Assembly (NCBI GenBank): GCA_022606135.1
Contig: JABYQN010000014.1
Coordinates: forward strand, 682,001 to 746,000
Direction: 5' to 3'
Length of the DNA: 64,000 nucleotides
Origin: Fomes fomentarius
Lineage: Eukaryota > Basidiomycota > Agaricomycetes > Polyporales > Polyporaceae
Shown: positions 44,541 to 57,167 of the stretch, one piece after another
How positions within the stretch are numbered: the first letter of the stretch is position 1
How the letters are laid out: each line of letters starts with the position of its first letter
Notes under the pieces: model-generated
The model's input: only the letters and a program-made list of their open reading frames with translations
Database searches by the model: none
Told to the model about the DNA's origin: nothing
Made by a program: the position numbers and the translations under genes

Positions 44541-45680
44541 GAGGCCATGGCGCAGACAGCACGGCTGACCCCACTCTTCAGGCACGGATGTGTGCCATTT
44601 TGCATGCGCGGGGCCCCTGGGGTGCTGGGACCAATGCAGAGACCGACCTCGACCCCGAGACAGGTGGTGAGGGCGGGGCGGTCAGTGAGAGTGACTACAA
44701 GGTCACGAGCACCCCTGGACACCCCTGGAGAGAGCATGCTGTTCTTGCCTGGTGACACCGTCTTCTAGCTTCTGTAGGCTCTCAGTACATAAGTCCTGCT
44801 TTTATTCGCTTCAGAAGGAACGAAGCTGATCAATGAATGTTCCAGCTCTCATATCCCGCTTCCCCATATGACCTCATGAATGACTATCTCACGCTGTCTT
44901 GAGCTCGCTTCGGCGGCCTTGACTTTGGATGTGTCTCGTCAATGTGAACTTCACCATGTGGCCGCTGTTCAAATGCCTGAACATTGACAACATCTTGACA
45001 ATTTGTGCGTGGTGATGACAAACATCCCCTCTTTCTACATACTCGTTGTCTATAAACAGATTGCTCTCTCGCCGACTGGCCGCAATTTGTCCTTCTCGTG
45101 TCACCCTGTGATGCTCGGATTCGCGGGCGCGATGCCAAATTCTACATTGACCATCCGGGCCCGTAGGCATAGGCCTCGCGACGGAAGCACACTATGCTGT
45201 GCGCCCACCCTCAGAGGTGTGCGTGGCAGAGCTGTAAGTAACGCTCCGGTATCTCCGTATGAGATCGACTTGTGATTTGTGCGTTGGCAGTAGTTCTCAC
45301 CATCGGGCCATTGATGCTGACACCTCTTTCAGCATGTGGAAGTGGCACGCCGCTCTCCCGTCGTCAAGTTACGATGCATCGGGTGCCTGAAAACGTCCCG
45401 AAAGCCGTGTAATCTCAGCATTGGCTCACTATCCTTTGGCCAGACACTAATCAACTGGAAAGTCCTAGCATCATTCTTACGGTATTTCCTAGCTCGGACA
45501 CTCGTACACAGTCTGCAAATACAAGTATGGATTCCCTCCTATCCGCCTTCGTCATTTGTCCTGACTTGCGCTCATCGACTCTCACCCTTCGGGCACTCAT
45601 CAACGCACGCTCCGACATCTGACCTTCGACATACATGACTCCTGGGCTAGTACACGACGTATGACCTAGCTCCGTCACCT
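44541..45680 (+). repeat. Dispersed repeat, copy B
   Basis: This matches the reverse complement of 23890-24916 in order along its length. It begins GAGGCCATGGCGCAGACAG with SESDYKVTSTP-type coding, passes a block whose minus strand reads QRPHGEVHIDETHP, and ends near the GCTCGGACACTCGTACACAG and TCCGACATCTGACCTTCGACA stretches. Copy B carries extra sequence of about 110 bases relative to copy A. Its far end merges into the CTCACCT array. The element's identity is unknown. Confidence 0.75.
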
Positions 45681-45766
45681 CTCACCTCTTCATCTCACCT
45701 CTCACCTCACCTCTCACCTCACCTCTCACCTCTCACCTCTCACCTCTCACCTCTCACCTCTCACCC
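45675..45766 (+). repeat. (CTCACCT)n microsatellite-like array
   Basis: About a dozen copies of TCACCTC and its shorter form CTCACCT run without other sequence. Copy A of the dispersed repeat has only a short version of this at its matching end (about 23890-23920), so the array has expanded in copy B. Confidence 0.92.
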
Positions 45767-47152
45767 CCCTTACCTCTCTCGACTCTCCTTGTGTTCGACT
45801 CGGCTACACTGGCGCCTCCAACCCCGCGTGTTATCTCCGCTCACACCAAGGCTCCTGCTCACAGGAGTGCGAAGATACTCCGGTAGCGGCTTTCACCGAG
45901 CCTACCAACCTCTCGAACCTACTTTCCATCTCTTTCCTTTCAGTACACATCGTCGTCTCTCCTGTCGAGTCGGGCACAGACTAAGTTATTGGTGCACCCC
46001 ACCATCCATCCGCTCCTATGGCACTCAAACATCCGCCATCTTCTCACTCGTCTCGTTCCGCAACACTCTCTGGCGAAAACTTGGATGCAAAGTGGGCCAA
46101 CCATTCTCTAACCTCCCCTGGCACTGGCTTCCCTTCTTTACGCCCTCTCTTCACTCCCGCTCTTCGCCACTTTCGTCGTAGTAGTTAGCCATGGTGGCTC
46201 CCTTCGGTACACCACTGTTAGCTCGGTCAACCTCCGAGACCTTCCGATCCTTTGAATTTGGCTCGAACTAGCGGCATCGACACTCCTCGAGACAAGAAGT
46301 GTCACGCCGCGCACTATGCTCCAGGTTCCAAGAAGAACATCTGGCAGGAATTCCCTGTATTCACAGACACAGCCTGTCTGTTTTTGGGATGGTCACCGAC
46401 TAGGTGCCTTTGGCATTTGGCCAGTCAACGCACTATAGATTCAGAAATATAATGGAACAGCGTATGTCGTTTGACAAGAATGATGGGGTTTGCTCTAAGC
46501 GGGGCCTGTGGTGAATCACGCGAATGTGCAATGCTCCTAAGTCTTGTCAGGCCGGGCATCGTCAGATGCAACACCGGGCGCGGATACACTGCAGACAGCA
46601 GAATGCTCACCTGCGCGCGCTGAGATCCAGACCGTACACGACCAGAGCATGGTGCCGGCGGCGCAGATGGTGAGGCGGCTTGCTATAGGCTATAGGCGGC
46701 TCATAGGCGTGCAAAGTCGGCGAATTATAGACCTATTGTATAACTATTGACTGCCTATCTCGCCTTTGCACTCCCTGTAGGCTGTGATACCGCACAGTGC
46801 AGAATGAGCCTTTGTCTGCCGTGTGAATGACCGAGCTACAGTCCATCTCCTCGTTGGCCGGGATTGATCCTCCTTCTCCTACTCCCTAAGCTGGGATCCA
46901 TAGCGGCGGCGTAGTGAGCGGCCCGTCCTGTGGAGAGCCGTGCTATTAGAAACCGTTCAATCTCCCAAGGTACAGGTCAGCGCCTAATAGTTGAATTTGG
47001 CAACAACTTGAACGGCAACGCCACTCCAGTTTCATTCACGCTCATCCTCAGTCTTGTTCACCTTTATTCTGTCCTACGGTACGTCTTACCACCAAATTTG
47101 CAGTACATGAAGTCTAATCAGTAAGATGCCCTTGTAGTTGGACGAAGGTACT
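45767..47152. other. Gene-poor interval upstream of the Tnp2 transposase
   Basis: No supported gene. A CACTATAG sequence occurs at about 46430, but no matching inverted end was found downstream, so I do not claim it as a transposon terminus. Short TATAGGC-type repeats occur near 46685-46700. Confidence 0.35.
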
Positions 47153-50100
47153 ATGAGCCAGTGGCCACCGCCGTTCGTAGAAGGCCTTCCCCGAGAATAT
47201 CTTTGCAGGTGTTGGGAGTGTTACTCCTTTTCCACCTACATGCCGCAGCTGGGTATATATATTGAAGGCCAGCTTTTGGGCAAGAACGAATATGACGAGC
47301 ATCAGCGGAGAGATGAGAGCCGCTCCCGCTTGCCTCAAGCTCCGCTGAGAACCGCTACCTCAAGTGACACCATAGGCCCGGTCTCTCCTGGGGAGGACAC
47401 TTCAATACCCGCGCCTTCAAGTTCATGCTACAACCAGTCCCGTCGCGATCGCCATCCTAAGTTGGACTATGAAAAGGTCCTCGACGAGATGGAACATGAC
47501 CTTGAACAGCGCGAAGAGAGTGCCGAAGAATCATGCATGGGCATTGTCTTCGAAAATCCACCCACCCCATCATTGTCGAATTTCCCTTCCAACTCGTCTT
47601 CGGAAGGGAATGCACAAAACATCCCAGCAGATCTCCCTCCCGAAGTCAACACAGGTCATTACGCACTTGTTGACAACGATCCTGCCAATCTCATTATACT
47701 GGGGTACGAGCGGTGGATCTTGGACTCTATGCTACAATTAGAGGCGCTATGGACCCACGCTTCTCCGGCTACACGGCTTCGAATGTCTCTCATTAGAGAA
47801 GAACTGGAGAACGCTTTTGTTCGCATGGAAGAATGGAGGAAAGTAGAGTGGATTCGACAGCGCGAGAGAAACTGTCCTCAGATCGCACATCGAGACAGCT
47901 GTCTGCCAGGGGAGGTCCGCGTGATTGATACTGGTGAGCAAGTTGTTTGCGTCTATGGCTCATAGTAGGCTCACCATAAGTTCTATCATGACAGAAGATT
48001 ACCTGGAACCTCCTTGGCGGAAACTCAATCCTCTCAACCTTCTTCTCGATGTTGTTGCTGCTATCTTGCTCCTTCTTTGTGGCGTGGGGATAAGGAAGTG
48101 CAACTGGGTCCTCGATTCCCTAAGACTCGCATTCAACTTGGGATTCAAAGTTGCCACGAACACAGATACCCTCCAAGGAACTCCTCACCTCATTGTGGAT
48201 GACATATGCTGCGACGTCAGAACGGTTCTAGAGCGCTTGAAACTTGCGCCTGTCGCTCAACCATATGTGTTCTGCCCAGCCTGTTTCAAGCTGTACCCCA
48301 TCGACGACTACCCCGACCGCTGTACACACAGACGGGCGAAGAAAAGCCACCCATGTGACCAGAAACTACGACTCGAACGCATCATCGCAGGCAAAAAGAG
48401 AACTTTCTCAGCGACTCGCTATGTCCACAATGACTTTGACCATTGGTGGGGTCGAACCCTCTGCCGTCCGGGCATTGAGGCGATCTTGAAGCAGAATGTC
48501 CTAGACAGCAACCACGAGGACCTAGGCGTGAACCGGGATATCTGGGATAGTCGAGCGATCAGGGACCTCAAGGGGCCGGATGATAAGCCATTCATAGACC
48601 CTACTATCAACGAGGGACGACATATCTTTGGCATCTGCATGGATGGGTTCAACGCCGAGGGTAAAGGTGGCGCTTATTCGCCACTGACTGCCTGCTATCT
48701 TGTATGCTACGACCTCCCACCCGCACTCCGTTACAAGACCGAGAACATGTTTCTATTCGGCGTACTCCCAGGACACCCACATATGGAGGAGATAAACCAC
48801 CTATTAGAACTAGTGGCATGTTGCTTCCGTCGCAGCTACCTCCATGGAGTGTGGTATACCAATACCCCTCTGCATTCTGATGGCATCCTCTCTCGTTGTG
48901 CCATCGTCCCTATAGTCGCCGATCTTCTAGCAGCTCGTCAGATGTCTGGCACTGCGCCGCACAACCATATACATTTCTGCAACTTCTGCATGCAAGAACT
49001 CTGGCAGATTGAAGACCTGGACTATTGGAAATGGCGTTCCAGGACCTGCAAAGAACATCGCAAAATTGCGGAGCGTTGGCGCGATGCAGAGACAGAGGAT
49101 GAAAAGAAGACAATATGGAAGGAGTATGGGATACGCTGGACTCCTCTCCTATCCCTTCCATACTGGGATCCCTCGAGCTTCATAGCCCTGGACACCATGC
49201 ATCTTTTCTACCTGGGGTGTTTCCACAGACATTGTGAGCTGGTATGGGGGATGAGCGGCAAGCAAAATGATGGGCTGGATGGAATTGCTTATGATCCATC
49301 AAACAAACCCCCAGTCCCAAGGAGTATACAGACGCTGCCAAGACACTTCGGTGTGGAACCCCACAAGATATTCACGATCTACGATACGAGGTACTCAAGA
49401 GCCTCTGTCGAGATCACGACCTGCGTTTCAGGGGCAAGAAGTCGGTGCTGATCAAGGCACTCCTACAACTGGTGAGAGCTTTCTGCTGTGTATGCAGGTC
49501 ACGCGTTATGACTGTGCTCTCACTCAATTTCCTTATAGAGGATAGATCGTGGCTGGTTTGATACCAATCAGAACCTCATCCTGCCAGCCGATCCTACATC
49601 CACTGTAACTTCAGCTCAGGCCCAATTTACCATATCCCCGCCCGGATCTGAAGCACACGTCACCCAACCTTCATCCTCAGTCGTGGTGACTGAGACAGAA
49701 GTGTGGTTGACTTCTCCGTCGTCGTCGAGACCCCTACCTGCAACCGCAGCTGAAGTCCAACTCAACCCTTCTTCGTCACTCCCAAGGCCCTCGCAGACCA
49801 TCCCACTCACCAACAGAGGTGGCTCAGGCTTCATACGATCTCCACCGAAGCCACCACCCCCTCTTTTCAACGACACTTCAGAAGTAACAGAAGCTATCCA
49901 GGTCCTGTTCACTGGTGCTAAAAGCCGCTTAGACAAAGTTCACGTATCCGAGCTCAAGGTGCTCTGTAGCAGGTTTCTGAAACCCAGCGCTGACTTCATG
50001 GAGCGATCTAGAAAGCCTGAAATACTGGAGGCGCTGCACAAATATGTATGTCTAGCACATCATGATCCCTAGAGGTGGCTACTAGCTATTGATAATGATG

Positions 50101-51857
50101 GAAACTTCACACAGCGTCGGGAACAAGGAATTGTCGATGAGAACAATGCCATTATAAAGAACCCAGCATTGTCTGCAGCAGCCACACTCGCAGAAGTTGC
50201 AGCAGCTAAGGACGTTTTGAAGCATGGATCTATGAATCAACTCAAGAGATTCCCTACCGAGATTTTGGTTGCGCTATCCACAGACACAGAGGTACACGCT
50301 ACGACAGACGCACCTAGAACCAAGAAGGATGCGATGGCTAAACTCAAGGAATTTGTGCGTACCTTGAATCGTGTGATGTACACGCCGTACGGACTTACCT
50401 TTGCAAAATGAACAGCGCATAGATCATGGAATTGCCAACGCCGATGGATCTTTACAAAGACCAAGAAATAAACGGACTCGCGTGCTTGGCCGACAGCGAC
50501 TACGACTGATCTGGGAAGACATGGAAAATACCACCTTCCCAAGCTGGTTCTCTCCTGCCCCATCACGTGTTTCAGAGTCAGCTTCAACGTCCGGTATGAA
50601 GGCCGACCAGTGGCGCTCTTTCTGCACCGTGCATCTACCCATATCAATGATCTACCTCTGGGGATGCGAGCCAGAAAGTTCAAGGGAGTTTCTGATACTC
50701 GACAACTTCATGGATCTTGTCAGCGCCATAAAGCTAGGCTCCATGCGTCTACAGACAACTACACGACGGGCCTTGTTTCGCCAATACATGCACAAGTACT
50801 TGAAAGGACTGCTGGAGCTTTATCCGGGTACCACTATCACTCCTGGGCAGCACCTCTGTCTACATTGGCCAGACGTTGCCGAGAACATAGGACCCGCTCC
50901 AGCGACTCGTTCCTTTGCCTTCGAAAACACAAATCTGGTGTTACAGCAGATTGAAACAAACCACAAACCTGGTGCGTAGGCCGATGTTCTGAGACTGTCT
51001 TCACCTTAGTCACGACAAATGAATAGGTGATCTTTCCGGAACACTTCTCTCGCGATTCTCCATGCAGCAAATGTTGCAGTACATGATCAGTCAGCAGAAC
51101 CTTCCTTCCGAGTTATGGGGCATCATCTCTCCATTTATGGACACATTTAGGTCAAGGGCTATGGGGACGTTATTTGAAGATACGACGGGACATTCAAGTG
51201 TACCAGCTTCGAGGAAATCTGACGATTCTCGTCAGTCATTGACACAGCTGTCAGAGGAAGAGTTTGCACTGCTGCAAACCTGGCTCCGGAACCGCCAGGC
51301 CCCTCACGATATCATCCCGTTTGTTCATAGTGAACACGAAGTCACGAAGGGCGGTCTCCGATACACGACGTATGATACCGTACCGAGGGATAGCAATATT
51401 ATATTCCCAACGGAAGACCGCCATGACTGGAGGGCCGGTCGTGTTGTGCGCATCTTCCGCCTTGGCCCATCGCATAGGGAGACCGATACCGTCTTCCTAG
51501 TGGTCGACTGTTATGAAGCGCTCAACAACGCCCATGCAGAGCGAGACCCCTGTCGTCACTTCCCAGTTGCCGGAGGCCGTTTATTCTACAACAAATACGA
51601 AGCTAATCCCGTAATCATCACCCTCACGGATATCATCAGTCACTTTGCGAGTCGAGAAAGAGCCCTCCCCCAGCCTAAAGACGTCGAACCTAACTCCCCT
51701 GAGTCGGAGGAGACGATCGAGTGTATCCACATCGTACCACTGGACAAGGTAAGCGTGTCAAAAGAGTATACCTTGATAAAAAGTTTGGCCACGCTGACGT
51801 GCGTGTGACTCAGTGGTAGAGGCATATCTATGTACCTGAATGGGATATTGTTAAGGT
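47153..51857 (+). mobile_element. Tnp2-type (CACTA-like) transposase gene, nearly complete
   Basis: Exon 1 (47153-47933) has CRCWECYSFSTYMPQLGIYI, the N-terminal Cys cluster. Intron 47934-47994 leads to the core: FCPACFKLYPIDDYPDRCTH, DHWWGRTLCRPGIEAIL, the acidic strand FGICMDGFNAEGKGGAYSPL, LPPALRYKTENMFLFGVLPG, VADLLAARQMSGTAPHNHIH and ALDTMHLFYLG, as in the Transposase_21/Tnp2 family. One base is missing near 49318; the next frame reads KEYTDAAKTLRCGTPQDIHD then three SAP-like modules (about 49390, 49940, 50225). Then DQWRSFCTVHLPISMIYLWG, YLKGLLELYPGTTITPGQHL, and the C-terminal exon 51062-51748 (ELWGIISPFMDTF, HDWRAGRVVRIFRLGPS). After intron 51749-51813 a TAG at 51817 interrupts YVPEWDIV. 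So it is damaged, but far less than the host genes around it. No terminal repeats were fixed. Confidence 0.9.
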
Positions 51858-54054
51858 GGTGAGTACGTACAACTCTGTGGGCATGTATGCAGTCGTTCAG
51901 CGAATTTTGTGACTTGTTATCTCAGTTCATGATGTCCGCGAGGACAAAGAACAGGTCGCGTGGAGCACGAGCTTGAGAAGCCCCGGGCAGTAAGCTCCTT
52001 AGAGCCACCTCTTCCCCTAGGGCGAGCCTCTCGCCGCGCTCTTTCGATGGTGTCCCTGACCCGACGAGAGCAAGTGTGCTTTCCCATCCAAGTTATTATA
52101 ATACACGGACTGGGAGAATGCCATGAACGCGTGTGTTTCTGTATAGCCAACAAACATGTACGGTCAACAGCATGCACTCATGCGGTCAACGCGTCTCAGA
52201 TTGCATAGACGATCTGGCCAGATAGTCCGGCGGTAGGTGTCCGATCTCGACGCCAACGGTACCAATACAATATTTTAATCCTGTACATGAGCATGTTGTC
52301 GAGTGATCTACGTCCATACGCCCAACGCAAACTGCAAGACATCAGCTCCGAGTACTATGACGGGATGCTCACTGTAGCATTCTTGGTAGTCTTCTAAGCA
52401 GTCGTAATATGGCCGCTCGTGCTCGAAGTTCGGGGTCAATGCGACATACTCCCGTCACACGGACACCGTCCAGCTCGACAGGTTCAGCTCGACACGCGGT
52501 ACAACGACGGACGAGTACTAAAGTACTCACGTCCAATGGCAGCAAATGCCCGTAGTATGCTGCGCGACTTAGCTTGCCCATAACATGAGAGGATGTTGCC
52601 GAAGCGCCATTAGTGGTATGAATGGAAGGGGAGGCGAGTATCCGATCACAACCGGTTGAACTTCATAGTACCCTCGTAGCTAATGGATTGACAAGCGACG
52701 CAACGCTGGTCGCCGACCTTGCACTGGATATTTCTCCGTCTATAATCCACTGGAATCATGATGCCTCATGATCATCTGTACCTCCCTCAGAAGTCACTCA
52801 CAACGTAGCGTCCATAGAACAGGATGAGGTCTGGCGCGTGCACCCACCACTGGGAGTAGTATTGCAGGCTAGCACAGAGCTGCAAAGGACTACATGCGTT
52901 AGTACTTGAATACGGTAGATTGAGTGAAGATGACAAGCAGAAGCAGAACACTGTTAGGTCGCGATGAGTCGTTGAGCTGACGCCAAACTACTAGCTCAAG
53001 GATCAATGGTGCGATCCATCATAACTTATACAGACTTACAGACATGTCTGAAGTGATAGCGTGGAGTATGTAGTATTGATGTAGATACTGCGACGAACAC
53101 AGGAGCGGCAGACCGATGTGGACAGAATCAAGGAAGCCAGATATAGACCAAAACGCAGCATCGCGACACTCGTATACGATATGAGCTCCTCTCGATGATG
53201 TGCGCATGCAGGGAGCTATCGAATATTGAGCGCCGAGCGCCGAGGCGCCAATACGTTAAGACGGTATCGGTATCAGCATAGACCGCGTCGACCCCGGGAC
53301 CCAGGGGAAGGTGGCAAGCAGCTGGCAGGTGGATAGCAATGATTGCGTTCCTGGACGCCTGTTCGCACGACGCCCGTACCGCCTTCCTTACTCCTGATCA
53401 TCGCCCTACTGTCACCTGTGCAGTAACTGACTCTGTCCCGCGTGAAACGGATCTTGAAGAGGAGTTACGACACGATCATGTGGCGTGCTCGATCGATACT
53501 CAATAGCATGCGAGGGGTCAACACGAATTTCGTTCGCATCTACTAGCACCTCTCCCTCACCATTCGCGGCTGCCGTCCCAGCGAAGGAAACGTCCTCCTC
53601 ATCGACACCGCAGGCCCAAAAAATGCACAGGCTTCGAGGCCTTTGCGTACCTCTCCTTTCGCGAGTGCGGCGAAGCGTCTCACCACCACCATCTACCAGC
53701 CTCCTAGCACGTAGCCACTCACCGTTGCGCCGCGGCACCCAGCACGGGCGACGGGCGCGTTCTTTGCGTGCGCTGCGACGTGTGTAAATATTGAAAAGTG
53801 TGCCAATCCTCACACCTGAGGCCTGAGGAGCCGGAGGCTGCGAAAGTGCGTAGGAGGCTGGAGCAACTGACTACCTTGTAGGCGTGAGCATGGGTGCACC
53901 TCCATGGACGTGGGACGCGTATTGTAATCACACACTACTAACAGAGTGATGAACTAGATGAAGGCCGAACACAACATCACATCTATTCACCCGTCCCCCC
54001 AATCCGTCAACGAGCCTCCCTAGGCCTCACATTAGCAGAGTCCGAAGCGTCACC
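51858..54054. other. Gene-poor interval between the transposon and the F-box gene
   Basis: Short frames only. The plus-strand frame at 53485-53787 is Ser/Arg-rich without a recognisable domain. The right end of the transposon presumably lies in this stretch, but I could not locate a terminal repeat or target duplication. Confidence 0.35.
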
Positions 54055-56424
54055 TCATGCATCCCAGGCAGAAGGTTGTATGAAAACTGCCCGTTTAGTA
54101 GCCACGAGATCTTCGTAGTCAGCAATGATATCAGTGATATCGTTGGATCCCTTCAGTGTGTTTGAGATGAATACGATGGGCCGGTGAGTGGACCACACGG
54201 GGTCGGGGTCACGACATTTCATGTGCTGCGGAACGTGCGCCATCGAGACGCCGTGTCTGCACGACCACATGAACCGGTCAGCACACACCCCAGTTATTCT
54301 TACGTCGTCACTCACTGTGTTTGAAGATGGCGGGAGATTCTGTCGCTAGAGTCGCTGACGGCATTGAACACTCTACCCGAGCCTGGATAACCGCAGAGGC
54401 CGCACGTCCAGTACGCCTCCGAGCGAAAATCGCGTTGTGACTGTGAGCTCGTATTCTGTTCCACTTGTTCTACCTTCTCTCGGATATGCTTAGAAATCGC
54501 CTTCCACTGGCACGAGGAGTCTCCATGCTGACGGAGATCGTGCAAGACCTATGTTAAGTATAACCCCAACAGTCAGGCTCTCCACATTCACGAGAAGAGG
54601 CAGGGTATGCTACCTACCGCTGTCCGCCATCCCATCACCACCAACGTCTTCCGCGCGATGCTACAGAGGCCACAAGCAATGCGGGGGTCGTGTTTGTCAA
54701 GATCTTCCGCCACTGCAGACCCTGGATCAAGGCCACACGCTGCAACGACCTTGGTTGCCACATTCGTGCAGCCACGCAGGCCTACAACTGACCAAGACAG
54801 ACGTCCCTGGTATGCGATCAGACAGGCGCTCTCAAACACATCGCCTTCGATTGTAGGTATGTACCCGTCCAGGAATGGCACGCGCTCCTTCGTGCGCTCC
54901 CATACAGAATCCTGGCCATAGAGGCACTCATGGACGGTAGCCGTGCTCCAGTTCATCGCTGAGCAACAGAAGGTGCAGAAGAAGACGGCCCTAGCCAGCT
55001 CCAGGGGATCGGTCGGACCCCTCCGCTTTGATGAGCGTGTCTTGATAGCCCTATTCTCCACCAAGGGCAACATTGGGAGATGCTGTTCATCAGTGCAGAT
55101 GAGTCCATTGAGCACAGATCGACGATGTGAGGCCCAGCTTTGGTATATCTCGGGAACTAGTTGGGTGAAGGCAGCGACAGTCAAGAACACACTGGGGTGT
55201 AGTTGACAGACCGTGCGTATCTCTTGATGAAGGGCTATGTCAACCGCGTGTGGGGTCACAAGCCTTGCGGACTGCTCGAAGTAGCTCTTGAGGGCGGCAT
55301 CCAGCATACCCAGGCGGTTCATCATCGTCTTTCTGAGGAAGAGCCTTTCCTGATTGTAGCGCCGAAGCCTAAACCAATCCTCTACGGTGGACTTGATTCG
55401 GCCCCATTCTGACCGTCGATATGAGCCTACCATACACTTTGGAAAGCGGACGGGACACGACGCACCACTACTTGTCAGAGGCTGCGGCTTCGCCATAATT
55501 TGGGTGATCGAGCCTGTGAGGCCCTCGTAGGAGAGCCCAAGGTGATCGACTTCAGGCTGGTAACCAAGGTCTACCACTTTGTCGAGCATGCTGAGTAGGA
55601 CCATCAGCCCAAGGCGACAAGACTTAGAGGATCTCTTGACTTACGCGTTCCGTCGTTGATCCAGCAATTCCAACAATTCCTGCTCTGCTCGACGATACCG
55701 ATCCTGGATCCACTCCCGATATATCTGGGTATGCTAGACACCGCTGAGTAAGTGACTCCTAGATTCGGTTAGAAGGACTTACCGTAAGCTGAATGGTCAA
55801 GATCCTACCACGCCATGTGTTCAGGATAGACTGAGGAATGTCTCGATTCTTGCCATCAGCAAGCTGCTTGGCGAATGAGTCAACTGCATGGATATATAGG
55901 TATGGACCATCTTGTCCTGCAACTATAGAGGAAGTTAGCGGGGGGGGGGGTATACACATCAGGGATGGACCCACAGTAGACGGCAGGAACAAACGACGAT
56001 ATCCTACGAAACACGGTCTTGATACCATTACCGAGAATAGCACGGAGATCGACCGAGCTCTCGGCAACAAATCTAGCGCTATTCAGGCTGCATCGGGTGT
56101 TTCAGTATTGAGTGCTACTCACCGAGATTGTCGACACCCATCACACAACCTGACGCCATACTGCCAGATCCTGCCTGTAGCACCGACATCTGGGGCTAGA
56201 CACCCTTGGCAATGATCCTCAAAACAAAGGCTAGCATATTGAAGTTCATTCAACCATGGCGGGGTAGCAGGAAGAGGCGGAACATGAGGCATCGAAAGTT
56301 TTGCGCGCTTCCACTCCAAGGCGGCGCCACTCAGAAGTACGGAGTGGAACCTCTTGTTGACTCGAGAGAGTTGCACAAGGTCGTAAGGGAGCAGAAGCGA
56401 TAGCACCTTCGATGGTGTCAACAA
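54055..56424 (-). CDS. F-box domain protein of the mushroom expanded family
   Basis: The minus strand begins with LLLPYDLVQLSRVNKRFHSV, an F-box of the L-x-P-x-D-L-x-x-L-(S/A)-R type, then FEDHCQGCLAPDVG and LCDGC, the two Cys pairs typical of this family. Intron 56073-56122 leads to VAESSVDLRAILGNGIKTVF; further exons code GPYLYIHAVDSFAKQLADGK, IYREWIQDRYRRAEQELLEL, MLDKVVDLGYQPEVDHLGL, WGRIKSTVEDWFRLRRYNQE, a long helical middle, a C-terminal Cys pair (WTCGLCGYPGSGRVF) and HVPQHMKCRDPDPVWSTH, ending QPSAWDA at 54055. An upstream exon is needed because a TGA precedes the F-box frame. The intron near 55923-55957 is very short and contains an 11-base C run; frame across it is not reconciled. 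Likely an SCF substrate adaptor by family. Otherwise well preserved. Confidence 0.75.
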
Positions 56425-57167
56425 AAAATCGCTTCATGAGTGGCGGCACCTACGATTGCAAGAAGCTCCGAGTATTGTCCATCATTGTCGAAGATGGGGG
56501 GAACAGAACCCCGAAAGGGTGCAGACCTCGCCTTCCTACTGCGAGGAGAGCGACCCATGCTAGCGACGAGTGACAGCAAAAGTAGAATGTCAGAAGAACC
56601 CCTGGGCGTTCAGGTATGCCGTCCGCTTGTTGGTACAAAGACTGTTGTGTTGTTTCACCACGTAACGTCTTGCTTACGCGATAGCTACTGACATTCCAGG
56701 TTGTGCCAGAAGGATATGAAGGGGCAAATGCAATAGTCTTCCTAACTGCATCAGGTGATGGAAATAAATGTAGGCCGGATGCGAGTATGAGCTATAGCTA
56801 GGCAGAACGTCACCGGGAAAACGTGTCTCAACGCACAGATGCACCAGCACATCACACCCTGCCCGTGAATAATTAGGACGACTTCCCATTTCCTTAGATG
56901 ACGACTGCAAGTTAGAGCCTGGGCGACGAGCCTCACGGCTTGGGGGAAGTCGATTGCAGCGAAGCAAGAAGAGAAGGATGTGCTGGGCGGACTTCTGAGA
57001 TGACGAGGACCTTTGACAGATTGCTGGTATCCGCGGTATGATCCCGAAGGAAGCAGAACCGATAAAGGGGCGACGAGAGCCCGGTGGTGGGACCATTCAG
57101 GACACGCGAGGACACTGCAGAAGACGGGCAGGGCAAGCAGCGCGGCGACGACGACATGACGGATTAC
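56425..57167. other. Gene-poor interval
   Basis: Short frames on both strands with no domain. It should include the F-box gene's missing first exon and promoter. Confidence 0.3.

Noticed and set aside
42562..45766. CRISPR array or telomeric repeat
   Set aside because: The repeats are uninterrupted short units without spacers, and none matches the TTAGGG-type telomere unit.
46425..46440. CACTATAG as the left end of a CACTA transposon
   Set aside because: No matching inverted end or target duplication was found to the right of the Tnp2 gene, and a five-base motif is expected by chance.
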